From CAYJXJ01 sp964374095 (GTDB lineage Bacteria > Elusimicrobiota > Elusimicrobia > UBA1565 > UBA9628): a stretch of DNA of 10,432 nucleotides. This document shows positions 1 to 6,136 of this stretch, piece after piece (position 1 is the stretch's first letter; every line of letters starts with the position of its first letter). Below the pieces are notes generated by a model. The model saw only the letters and a program-made list of their open reading frames with translations. It did no database searches and was not told the origin of the DNA. The stretch spans positions 1-10,432 of the forward strand of contig CAYJXJ010000169.1 in the NCBI GenBank assembly GCA_964374095.1, given 5' to 3'. Position numbers and translations under genes: made by a program.

Positions 1-1416
1 GCGGCGCTCGCGGCCCCCCCGGCTCCCTTCGTGGCCACGACCTGGCGCGACGGCGAGCTCCGGGCCTCCGAGCTGCGGGCCGGCGACGAGGCCGGCTCGG
101 CCTCGCTCCTCTTGCGCGGCGTGGCGGTTCCGGATCCGATCCTGCACGACTTCCCGGCGCGGGGCATCTTGCCGGGCCGGCTGCCCGGCCTCCTTAAGTC
201 CCTGTTCAACGCCAACGCCCTGCGCATCGCCGTGCATCCCGGCTCCATCCGGCCAAGCCGCGCGGGCCCCGTGGACCCCGAGCGCCTCTCGCAGGTCTGG
301 CGGTTCATTGATGAGGTCTCGGCCGCGGCCTCGGAGGCGGGGATGTACGCGATCATCGATTTCCACGCCATCGGCCATCCGGGCGGAGGTTTGAGCACCG
401 GCGAGCTCTTCGACGCCACGCCGGAGATGGCGCTGGAGTTCTGGGGGCAGGCGGCCCGCCGCTACCGCGACAAGCCCGAGGTGATTTTCGAGCTCTTCAA
501 CGAACCCTTCGGCTCCCCGGTGGCGGGGAATGCCTCGCGCCTGAGGCAGCAGACCCTGGAGGCCTACTACAAGACCCTGCTGGCCGCGCTGATTGCGGAG
601 GGCTCGCGCTCCAACCTCGTGATCCTGAGCGGCTTGGAGTTCTCCAGCGACCTCAGCGGCTTTGGGCGCCGCCCGCTGACCGAGGTCGTCGTTTGGGAGG
701 ATTCGCCCCAAGAGGCCGCCGTCCCCGTGGACCGGCGCATCGCCTACGGGGTCCACTTCTATCCCTCGCGTCCCAACGCCGGTGGACCCGAGGCGGACCC
801 CGGCCAGACCTTGGCCGCCATGCGCGCCGCCATCCCGCCCAACCTCGCCGTGATCGTGACCGAGTTCGGTTTCGACGCGGGGACCTCCCAGAAGGAAGTC
901 CTCGCCCTGCTGGGACGGCTCGGGGCCATGCCGCCGCAGGACTTCCTGGGGCGGCTGGCCGCCCAGGCGCGTTTCTTCGACCCCGCCAGGCTTCCCGAGG
1001 TCCTCGAGCTCTTCGATTTCCGAGTCCCGGGCCGGGCCGCGGAGTTCGCCCGGCGCATGTACGACGGGCGCCTGATCGCCGACATCCACGCCGCCCTGAC
1101 CCCGGAGGGCGTTTCGGCCGTGGCCGCGGGCGGGCTCGCCGCGATCGTGCGGCGCCCGGAGGCGGGCAGCCCCGAGGACCGCGCCCTGCTGCAGGTCCTC
1201 TCGCGCATGCCCTTCTCCCTTGAGCTCGCGGACCGCCCGGGCTTTCGCGAGGCCGTCTCCAGCGTCGCCGCGGCGGGGGGCGGAGCCGTGGCCTGGGCCT
1301 TCGCGGACTGGGGGGGCCTGGTGGAGGCCGGGCGTATGGGGGAGGGCATGACGGAAGCGGACCTCACGGAATACGGCCGCTTCCTGCGCCGGCTCTTCGA
1401 CGGGGCTCGGTACTGA
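1..1416 (+). CDS. Secreted GH5-family glycoside hydrolase (cellulase-like), 5' end cut off by window
   Basis: Likely a retaining beta-glycosidase of clan GH-A, family GH5, acting outside the cytoplasm on a beta-glucan or beta-mannan. The frame is open to the left edge; its first residues (AALAAPPAPF) look like the end of a signal peptide, and the GTG at 31 lacks a Shine-Dalgarno, so the true start lies upstream. Counting residues from codon 31, I see: a conserved Arg in LRIAVHP (R65), DFHAIGH (H112), the acid/base Glu in FNEPFG (E158), VHFYPS (H242, Y244), the nucleophile Glu in VTEFGF (E278), and a late Trp in AWAFADW (W422) typical of the last strand. Family assignment rests on these ordered motifs; the substrate is not evident. 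Unusual is the stretch of about 135 residues between the nucleophile strand and the final strand, much longer than in common GH5 enzymes. A neighbouring GH-A family is possible instead of GH5. Confidence 0.85.
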   Translation, partial: AALAAPPAPFVATTWRDGELRASELRAGDEAGSASLLLRGVAVPDPILHDFPARGILPGRLPGLLKSLFNANALRIAVHPGSIRPSRAGPVDPERLSQVWRFIDEVSAAASEAGMYAIIDFHAIGHPGGGLSTGELFDATPEMALEFWGQAARRYRDKPEVIFELFNEPFGSPVAGNASRLRQQTLEAYYKTLLAALIAEGSRSNLVILSGLEFSSDLSGFGRRPLTEVVVWEDSPQEAAVPVDRRIAYGVHFYPSRPNAGGPEADPGQTLAAMRAAIPPNLAVIVTEFGFDAGTSQKEVLALLGRLGAMPPQDFLGRLAAQARFFDPARLPEVLELFDFRVPGRAAEFARRMYDGRLIADIHAALTPEGVSAVAAGGLAAIVRRPEAGSPEDRALLQVLSRMPFSLELADRPGFREAVSSVAAAGGGAVAWAFADWGGLVEAGRMGEGMTEADLTEYGRFLRRLFDGARY

Positions 1417-1520
1417 CGGGAGGCGCCCCTAGGAGACTGTGGACGCGGGAGCCGGGGAGCGCTTTGACGCCAAGGCTGAGCGCTGGTCGGCGGCCAATCC
1501 CTACCCCGACAAACGACCCT

Positions 1521-1559
1521 GACCCCCTAACGGGTCTAGACGCGCTCTCTTAAGGAGAG
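1521..1559. terminator. Possible bidirectional terminator hairpins between convergent genes
   Basis: Two short inverted repeats lie between the convergent GH5 and membrane-protein genes: GACCC / GGGTC (1521-1525 and 1532-1536) and CTCTC / GAGAG (1545-1549 and 1555-1559). The second overlaps the minus-strand stop codon at 1550-1552. The stems are only 5 bp and no clear T-run follows, so this is weak and rests mainly on position. Confidence 0.2.
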
Positions 1560-2005
1560 GGTCCCAAGAAGCGGCGCAGGAGGCCCCCCAGGCCGAGTCC
1601 CAAGACGTAGCCTAAAACAGCCGGGAGGCCGGCCAGGACAAGCCCTAGGATGGCCCCGATGGCCCCGCAAACCGGCGTCCAGGCCAACTCCTCTCTCCCA
1701 AAGGCTGCTCCCCTAGGAAACTCGAAGTGCGGGCCAAGGCCTCCGGCGGCCAGAAGGCCGGCCCCGAAGCATCCTAGGAGGACGGCTGGCCCGTAGCGCA
1801 GCAACGGTCCGAGCACGGGACCCAAGGGAAGACAGCGTCCGGCCCTGGTGCCGGTGTAAGCCCCGATCGAAAAGGAAAGGAGAACCGCTAAGGCCAGCAC
1901 CGAGCCGAGCCAATGCCCATCGTATACACTGGGAAAGAAACGGCTGTGGGCGCCCACGGCCAGACCCCCAATGAGCGAGGCCAATCCTAACCGAGTCAGA
2001 GGCAT
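1550..2005 (-). CDS. Small hydrophobic membrane protein, function unknown
   Basis: A 151-aa protein rich in Gly, Leu and Ala with about three membrane segments: residues 32-51 (WLGSVLALAVLLSFSIGAY), roughly 67-89, and a long Gly-rich hydrophobic stretch 111-143; the first 20 residues may form a fourth. It is a plausible inner-membrane protein, but I recognise no family. The ATG used here has no convincing Shine-Dalgarno. A strong one (AAGGAG, 2062-2067) precedes an ATG at 2057 in another frame, whose first 19 residues look like a signal peptide (MPRFHFAVICRLLSSLAHA). The gene may therefore really start at 2057 and carry a frameshift near 2005. It is convergent with the GH5 gene. Confidence 0.5.
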   Translation of the reverse strand: MPLTRLGLASLIGGLAVGAHSRFFPSVYDGHWLGSVLALAVLLSFSIGAYTGTRAGRCLPLGPVLGPLLRYGPAVLLGCFGAGLLAAGGLGPHFEFPRGAAFGREELAWTPVCGAIGAILGLVLAGLPAVLGYVLGLGLGGLLRRFLGPSP

Positions 2006-2135
2006 GCGCGAGGCTCGACAGCAGACGGCAAATAACGGCGAAATGGAATCGTGGCATAGTGCTCCTTGGCAAACGCAGACGACGCGCGGCGCCCTAAGCC
2101 TTTACGGGCGGAGTTCTGTTGCCGTGGGCGGGCGG

Positions 2136-2675
2136 TCATTCGCGCAAGAGCGCGATCGAGTTATCCTCGATGAGGTAGAGCAGCGGGGCGACCCGGATCT
2201 TCGGGTAAAGCGCACGCAAGCGGCAAGCCTCGGCGCGGATAAAATCGCCCTCCGGACCGATCTCATGCTCCGGCGCGTAACGATCGAAATGTTCCTCGGC
2301 CGCGGCCCGCGTCCAGCCTACGTCCACGAGGCCGTCGACAAAGACCCCGCGCCGAGCCGCCAGACCGGACATGCCGCAGTTGGTGTGGCCTATCAGCGCG
2401 ATGGCGCGCACGCCGCCGACCGCGATCGCGTAGGAGACGCGAAACTCGCTCAAACGCAGGTTCGCGCCTCCGGTACGCAGGATGAAGGCGAAATTGTCGG
2501 GGATGCGCAGATGCTTGCGGCTGTCCATGCACATGCCGATGAGCAGTTCCGGCTTCTCCGCGCGCCCCGGCAGAGGGGAGCCCAGATTGTGGTAGCTCAG
2601 CAGCGCCCCGATGGGCGTGTCACGCCAATCCTCGGGGATCTCCGCAGGCGACCGGATCTTGATGACATTTTTCAT
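2136..2675 (-). CDS. Beta-class carbonic anhydrase
   Basis: Predicted cytoplasmic zinc enzyme interconverting CO2 and bicarbonate. From the ATG at 2675 the protein has 179 residues, close to the short archaeal/bacterial beta-CA type. The full metal and catalytic set is visible: CMDSR gives Cys49, Asp51 and Arg53, and GHTNCGM gives His97 and Cys100, so the three zinc ligands and the Asp/Arg dyad are present. RTGGANLR (67-74) is another family hallmark. The frame stays open upstream to a TTG at 2825. In that extension, an ATG at 2765 begins a stretch with a lipobox-like VVGC, which would make a lipoprotein form. I prefer 2675 because family similarity begins there and a promoter lies just upstream. 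It is not obviously co-transcribed with its neighbours. Confidence 0.85.
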   Translation of the reverse strand: MKNVIKIRSPAEIPEDWRDTPIGALLSYHNLGSPLPGRAEKPELLIGMCMDSRKHLRIPDNFAFILRTGGANLRLSEFRVSYAIAVGGVRAIALIGHTNCGMSGLAARRGVFVDGLVDVGWTRAAAEEHFDRYAPEHEIGPEGDFIRAEACRLRALYPKIRVAPLLYLIEDNSIALLRE

Positions 2676-2686
2676 TGCGGGGCGAC

Positions 2687-2716
2687 ATTTTAGAATTTTG
2701 GCCTCATCCGTGTCGC
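2687..2716 (-). promoter_or_regulatory. Predicted sigma70-like promoter of the carbonic anhydrase gene
   Basis: Read on the minus strand, a -35-like GCGACA (2711-2716) is followed by an 18-base spacer and a -10-like TAAAAT (2687-2692). The ATG at 2675 follows 11 bases later, so the message would have a leader of only a few bases. This fits the missing Shine-Dalgarno and supports 2675 as the start. The -35 matches the consensus at 4 of 6 positions and the -10 at 5 of 6. Confidence 0.4.
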
Positions 2717-2911
2717 TTGGTCCCGCCGATGCGCACCCCACGACCATCAGCGCCGGAGGGATCATCGCCGGGATGGTTCCATGTCCTAGTCGGCGCACCT
2801 CCTTCCCGGGCGCTTTGCCGGGCAAAACTCGAACAATGGCCTTGCGAAATTGCCCGGGTCGTCAATTTCCTCGATTTATCCACAACCCGATCGGCTTCAT
2901 ACCCCCACCCG

Positions 2912-3016
2912 GTAATTTCTCACATCGAAACCTTCAAGCATGCTAACATTACCCTGGTTACACTCCAGAAGATCGCGCAGGCTTTGGATAAGCGGTTGGT
3001 GGTGGCCCTGCGATAG
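2912..3016 (+). pseudogene. Remnant of an XRE-type helix-turn-helix regulator (C-terminal part)
   Basis: This 34-residue stretch begins at VISHIE and runs through TLQKIAQALDKRLVVALR to a TAG stop. It matches the recognition helix and last helices of XRE/Cro-type HTH domains, including antitoxin-like ones (typical pattern: xVISxIExGKxxxTLxTLQKIAxAL). The first two helices are not found upstream in any frame, and the sequence before 2909 does not read as HTH protein. I infer a gene broken by deletion or rearrangement whose 5' part is gone. It ends 17 bases before the methyltransferase start. If a partner toxin ever existed it is not in the window. Confidence 0.55.
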
Positions 3017-3033
3017 CCTCTGAGGACTCGCTG

Positions 3034-3849
3034 ATGCATAACTCTCCGAAGGGCAATAGTTGTCAGAAAAGCATGGACGTGCTCCGTCACAATCGCAAGT
3101 ACTGGGACCGCGCGGTCGAGAAGGGCGACCGTTGGACCGTACCCGTGACCGCTGAGGAGGTGCAACGCACCCGGGCGGGAGAATGGCTGATCTTCCTTAC
3201 GCCGTCGCGTCCAGTGCCACGTGGCTGGTTTCCGCCGCTGGAAGGTGCTCGCGTGCTGGGGCTGGCTTCTGCCGGAGGCCAACAAGGACCGATCTTGGCC
3301 GCTGCCGGAGCCAATGTCATCGTTTTCGACAACTCGCCCAAGCAACTAGCCCAGGACCAGGCGGTTGCTACCGCCGAGGGCTTGGCGCTCGATACGGTGC
3401 AAGGCGATATGCGGGATCTTGCAGCCTTCGGAGACGAGACTTTCGATTTGATCTTTCACCCCTGTTCAAATTGCTTCGTGCCGGAGTTGCGGCCTGTGTG
3501 GCGGGAGTGTTTCCGTGTTTTGAAGTTCGGGGGCACATTACTGGCGGGCTTCTCGAATCCGACCAACTATCTGTGGGACCCGGAGCTCGAGAAAGCGGGA
3601 AGGTTTGTCGTTAAGCGTTCGCTGCCCTACTCAGATTTAGATCTCTCTGAGGCAGAGCGGCGCAAGGTGTTCGGCAAGGACGCGCCGATCGAATTCAGCC
3701 ACACCTTGACCGACCAGATCGGCGGACAGCTTGATGCGGGTTTCCAGTTGCTAGGCCTCTTTGAGGACGACTGGGATGGCAAGGAACCCATTGACAAGCA
3801 TTACAAGAGCTTCGTCGCAACAAGGGCGGCTAAGTTCACTCCCCGATGA
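3034..3849 (+). CDS. Class I SAM-dependent methyltransferase (Methyltransf_11 type)
   Basis: A complete 271-aa cytoplasmic methyltransferase of unknown substrate. Motif I is VLGLASAGGQQGP (74-86), the strand-2 acidic residue is Asp99 in VIVFDNSPKQ, GDMRD (124-128) and FDLIFHP (137-143) supply motifs II-III, and LKFGGTLLAGF (163-173) is the following strand. The N-terminal part (MDVLRHNRKYWDRAVEKGDRWTVPV in two pieces: MDVLRHNRKYWD then RAVEKGDRWTVPV) and C-terminal FVATRAAK match a common bacterial subfamily of about 255-260 aa. That family usually begins at the MDVLRHN methionine (codon 14, position 3073). I keep 3034 because GAGGA lies 7 bases before it, whereas 3073 has no clear ribosome site. 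It follows the XRE remnant and is convergent with the four-gene operon. Confidence 0.88.
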   Translation: MHNSPKGNSCQKSMDVLRHNRKYWDRAVEKGDRWTVPVTAEEVQRTRAGEWLIFLTPSRPVPRGWFPPLEGARVLGLASAGGQQGPILAAAGANVIVFDNSPKQLAQDQAVATAEGLALDTVQGDMRDLAAFGDETFDLIFHPCSNCFVPELRPVWRECFRVLKFGGTLLAGFSNPTNYLWDPELEKAGRFVVKRSLPYSDLDLSEAERRKVFGKDAPIEFSHTLTDQIGGQLDAGFQLLGLFEDDWDGKEPIDKHYKSFVATRAAKFTPR

Positions 3850-3945
3850 AGAATTCCAGCCCGCTTGGCAAACCATGGTCTTCAGCTCGTCGCGTTCCGG
3901 CAGTTGCGGTCCCATCCATCCTAAGATGATTCTCCACGCGCCGTG

Positions 3946-3976
3946 GGCAGGGTGTCCACCGCGGATGGCCCCTGCC
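3946..3976 (-). terminator. Possible terminator hairpin after the four-gene operon
   Basis: A perfect 7-bp inverted repeat, GGCAGGG (3946-3952) and CCCTGCC (3970-3976), with a 17-base loop, begins 3 bases beyond the stop codon of the last operon gene. No T-run follows on either strand, so intrinsic termination is uncertain. The rest of the 3850-3979 convergent gap holds no gene I can support; a minus-strand reading (AWRIILGWMGPQLPERDELK) looks vaguely protein-like but is unrecognised. Confidence 0.25.
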
Positions 3977-3979
3977 TCC

Positions 3980-4396
3980 TCACTTGATGTAGGGGGACAC
4001 GAAATCGATGTACTTTCTGGGGCGCGACGAACTTTGGTGACGTCGAACACTATTGATGACCTTCTGAAGACCCTGGGTCGCAGCCTGCTCCTGTTCGACC
4101 GAGTTGAGCTTGTCGCCGCACGCGGAGGCGAAGGCCGTCAAGCCGTCCTGGGCGGCGCGCCTGATCCAACCAACCTCCCGCGAGGTTGTTTCCGATAGGG
4201 GCGTGCCGGACCTTCGGAAATCCAGGAGATTCTCAAGGGCCTGCAGGATGTGCTCGTCCTTGATCGCAACGTTTGGCCGGGCCGCGGGAATGATCCAGGT
4301 CTCCAGGGCGAATGCGGCTGTCTTGGGCGCATCTCCATCCTCCGCTAGACTCAGAGCGATGGCTCCACTTTGCGCCTGGCCCGGCATGGCCATCAT
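3980..4396 (-). CDS. Hypothetical helical protein, last gene of a coupled operon
   Basis: A 138-aa soluble protein with no recognised family. Its sequence is mostly helix-prone (IKDEHILQALENLLDF, then REVGWIRRAAQDGLTAFASA and a Gln/Glu-rich stretch), with a basic C-terminal tail ending in KYIDFVSPYIK. No signal peptide or membrane segment is seen. Its ATG at 4396 overlaps the upstream gene's stop as ATGA, so translation is probably coupled and the two products may work together. That overlap is the main support for the gene being real and for this start. A second ATG follows immediately at 4393. Confidence 0.6.
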   Translation of the reverse strand: MMAMPGQAQSGAIALSLAEDGDAPKTAAFALETWIIPAARPNVAIKDEHILQALENLLDFRRSGTPLSETTSREVGWIRRAAQDGLTAFASACGDKLNSVEQEQAATQGLQKVINSVRRHQSSSRPRKYIDFVSPYIK

Positions 4397-5013
4397 CCAT
4401 CGGCCGGGTTGAGCGAAAAATCATCGGCCTCCCTAAAAGCCTCCATGCGCCGGCGATGGGGGAAGCCTGCCTCTTCGACGGACCGATGCCTCTTGATACG
4501 GATGCACTCCTCGCAGACGAAGTAGCAACTGACCTGCTTCGCCACGGAGTCCAGGATGGTTTTCTGCATCGCTTCCGGCAGGTGGGACCCGCATTCCGGA
4601 CAGCCGTAAAGGGTCTTAACGGCGGCCGGATCTTCCATGGGGGAAAGAAGAAACTTCCATTCCTCGAACCGTTCCGGCACTGGCACACGCGCGCGAAAAC
4701 GAATGACGTGGCCCCACCCCACGCACAGCCGGCATTCCTGCGGGGTGGAGGCCCGGAAAGCCGCGCCATTGTCGCGGAGTTCCTGCTGAAAGGAATCCGC
4801 CGACTCGTAGCGGCGCCCCAGGCACTGGAATAGGCCTTCCTGCCACTCATCCACGCAAAACAGGCCCGCGTCGACTTTGCCTCCCTCGGCCGGTTTGGCC
4901 GTCAGGACAGCGCTGACGCCGTCCTGCCTGGAAAGCAGGAAGAGTCCGGACTCCGCCACAGGCCCTGCGGCCAGAGTCGCCAGGAACTGTTTGCGCCTTT
5001 TCGCCGCTCCCAT
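4393..5013 (-). CDS. Hypothetical protein with C-terminal zinc-ribbon-like Cys pairs
   Basis: A 206-aa soluble protein. The start at 5013 is preceded by GAGGAGG with a 7-base spacer, a strong ribosome site, and shares one base with the upstream gene's stop (TGATG), so I reject the longer reading from 5082. The N-terminus MGAAKRRKQF, the middle GLFCVDEWQEGLFQCLG, and the later WGHVIRFRARVPVPERFEEW recall a family of bacterial hypothetical proteins (MGxAKRRK start; 'FLVDxxCLGVKDAF' strand). That likeness is my inference and distant. Residues C138/C141 (CPEC) and C167/C170 (CEEC) could bind zinc; further Cys at 53, 64, 94 and 97 are unassigned. It overlaps the next gene by ATGA. Its function is unknown; nucleic-acid or protein binding through the ribbon is possible. 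Confidence 0.7.
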   Translation of the reverse strand: MGAAKRRKQFLATLAAGPVAESGLFLLSRQDGVSAVLTAKPAEGGKVDAGLFCVDEWQEGLFQCLGRRYESADSFQQELRDNGAAFRASTPQECRLCVGWGHVIRFRARVPVPERFEEWKFLLSPMEDPAAVKTLYGCPECGSHLPEAMQKTILDSVAKQVSCYFVCEECIRIKRHRSVEEAGFPHRRRMEAFREADDFSLNPADG

Positions 5014-5249
5014 CAGATTCCCTCCTCGCGGATGCCCGAGCCGGGACGCAAAGTCACGGATCGGCCGTCCAGGGTCCGGCAACGTATCCCGCTCTGCATC
5101 ACCGCGAGGGCGATCAAGTCCACGGGATGTCCGCCGGAGAACTGCTCCGCCAGGGAACTCCCGTCGCTGTCCTCCGCCTCCCGCAGGCGTCGGTCGATTC
5201 GATCCCTCAGGTCGCGCAACTGCCGCACGGACAGCTTCTCAATCTCCAT
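5013..5249 (-). CDS. Small hypothetical protein, second gene of coupled operon
   Basis: A 78-aa protein starting MEIEKLSVRQLRDLRDRIDRR, a charged amphipathic helix that could form a coiled coil or mediate oligomerisation, followed by a smaller folded-looking C-terminal part (HPVDLIALAVMQSGIRC then TLDGRSVTLRPG). I recognise no family. A GGAAG lies 9 bases before the ATG. The start overlaps the preceding RhuM-like ORF by 11 bases and the stop shares one base with the next gene's ATG, so it sits inside a translationally coupled chain. A longer reading from 5327 would run back through the upstream gene and is unlikely. Confidence 0.55.
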   Translation of the reverse strand: MEIEKLSVRQLRDLRDRIDRRLREAEDSDGSSLAEQFSGGHPVDLIALAVMQSGIRCRTLDGRSVTLRPGSGIREEGI

Positions 5250-5499
5250 CGGCCGTCGCTTCCGCCTCCGGACGCCGCCGTTCGATGAAGGCGTCGTACT
5301 GCTCGTTCGCCCAGGAGAGCGCCTCATTATGCATGCTGATATTAGGGATGCTTGTATGGAAGAGGGTCGCCATCAAGGCCTGAGGCAGCCAGACGGTATT
5401 GTCCTCTAGCCGCACCGGAATCCGGCTTTTGCCGTCTTCGGACTGATAAATCAGTATCTCGGACTTGCCGGCTGGCCCACCCTGTGGACCGTCTGTCAT
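5239..5499 (-). pseudogene. Internally deleted RhuM-family (virulence RhuM-like) ORF heading the operon
   Basis: An 86-codon ORF. Residues 12-58 (SEILIYQSEDGKSRIPVRL, then VWLPQALMATLFHTSIPNIS) match the N-terminal domain of RhuM/virulence-associated proteins, which usually carry 'SEILIYQ..DG.....VRLE..TVWL.Q..MA.LF..T..NI..H'. Directly after MHN the sequence becomes EALSWANEQYDAFIERRR, resembling the family's C-terminal helix. About 200 or more residues between them are missing compared with full-length proteins near 330 aa, so I infer an internal in-frame deletion. Translation may still occur: GGGGAG lies 6 bases before the ATG and TATAAT lies just upstream. It may serve mainly to lead ribosomes into the next gene, which it overlaps by 11 bases. 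The native function is unknown in this family. Confidence 0.6.
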
Positions 5500-5515
5500 T
5501 TCAATCTCCCCGGGT

Positions 5516-5521
5516 ATTATA
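5516..5521 (-). promoter_or_regulatory. Perfect -10 box (TATAAT) for the four-gene operon
   Basis: Read on the minus strand this is TATAAT, 16 bases before the ATG at 5499, leaving a short leader that contains the GGGGAG ribosome site. No good -35 is present at 16-18 bases (TAAGGC at 17); a CTGACA lies 24 bases upstream, too far for a standard promoter. Activator dependence is possible. Confidence 0.45.
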
Positions 5522-5624
5522 CAAATGAAAGGGCTGGGGCCTTATTGTCAGGGGGAGTGCAGCTTTGAAGAGCGTCCGAGAGGTGAGGCGAGGAGTGTTA
5601 ATTTTACATATGACCAAATGGTAA

Positions 5625-5854
5625 TCGATACAGACGGACCTGTCCGAGGCCTATCGCCTGGGGGCACGCGACAACCTGCTGCAACGTTTCACAGGTAATG
5701 GGTCGACCGGACGGGACTATTGCTAAAGTGGTTGCGGGACTTTGACTCTCAGCGAACACCGCTACTGGCTCCAGTCCACGAGAGGTTCGCCATCGGGATG
5801 GTCAAGACCCACAGGGGACGATTGGATATCATCGCCCGGTTCCTGGCGCGCTAA
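5625..5854 (+). pseudogene. Possible frameshifted remnant of an unrecognised protein
   Basis: Two adjacent plus-strand frames read like one broken protein. The first gives DLSEAYRLGARDNLLQRF up to GRDYC and a TAA at 5724. The second, shifted frame continues as LLKWLRDFDSQRTPLLAP and HERFAIGMVKTHRGRLDIIARFLAR to a TAA at 5852. Both have protein-like composition and the overlap (GRDY / LLKW) makes a single-base indel near 5715-5725 plausible. No start codon with a ribosome site is seen and I do not recognise the family. The interval 5522-5624 before it holds nothing I can support. Confidence 0.25.
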
Positions 5855-5874
5855 ACGAGCGCCCGCGCCACAGC

Positions 5875-6091
5875 GCTCCATGTTCCCGGACTTTCAAAGG
5901 CGGGCGCGCCTGCAGCGAGGACATCCCGCCGGTGCGGGTTCACTGCCGGCTCTCGGTGCCAGGCATGCAGAACTCCGCCCGGGCGGAGTCCACCGGCACC
6001 CGCAGAAAACTCCGGCCCCCGCGACGGCCTACCTCCACCGATGGAGGCAGCCATACACCCTGGCGGCCTGAAAAGTCCGGGAACATGGAGC
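5875..6091. mobile_element. MITE-like palindromic element, 217 bp, with 20-bp perfect terminal inverted repeats and 5-bp flanking duplication
   Basis: The left end GCTCCATGTTCCCGGACTTT (5875-5894) is exactly the reverse complement of the right end (6072-6091). ACAGC flanks both ends (5870-5874 and 6092-6096), as expected for a target-site duplication. Near the centre is an 18-base perfect palindrome (5972-5989), bracketed by GGTGCC (5955-5960) and GGCACC (5995-6000), so the element could fold over much of its length. No transposase is encoded, so it would be a non-autonomous element moved in trans. It sits between a decayed ORF and the promoter of the caspase-like gene, ending 9 bases before that promoter's -35. 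A related single end lies at 8567-8587. Family not identified. Confidence 0.6.
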
Positions 6092-6100
6092 ACAGCGGCC

Positions 6101-6129
6101 TTGACCGGATGCCGCGCGCCTGCTATCCT
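6101..6129 (+). promoter_or_regulatory. Predicted promoter of the caspase-like gene, apparently leaderless
   Basis: TTGACC (6101-6106; 5 of 6 to the -35 consensus) is followed by a 17-base spacer and TATCCT (6124-6129) preceded by TGC, an extended -10. The ATG at 6137 begins 8 bases after the -10, where transcription itself would start, so the transcript would be leaderless or nearly so. No Shine-Dalgarno precedes the ATG, which agrees. Confidence 0.55.
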
Positions 6130-6136
6130 GGCGGAC

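Noticed and set aside
759..1367. Minus-strand 202-codon open frame inside the GH5 gene
   Set aside because: Ser/Arg/Ala-rich antisense shadow of a motif-bearing gene.
1439..1522. 27-aa ORF from a GTG with GGAG upstream, just after the GH5 gene (ERFDAKAERWSAANPYPDKRP)
   Set aside because: It has a plausible ribosome site and protein-like composition, but is too short and unrecognised to call; it may be a gene remnant.
1971..2693. Plus-strand 240-codon open frame over the carbonic anhydrase gene
   Set aside because: The opposite strand carries all zinc-ligand and catalytic motifs; this frame has none.
2676..2825. N-terminal extension of the carbonic anhydrase with a lipobox-like VVGC
   Set aside because: It has no ribosome site, the family similarity starts at 2675, and a promoter fits that start; it is kept only as an alternative.
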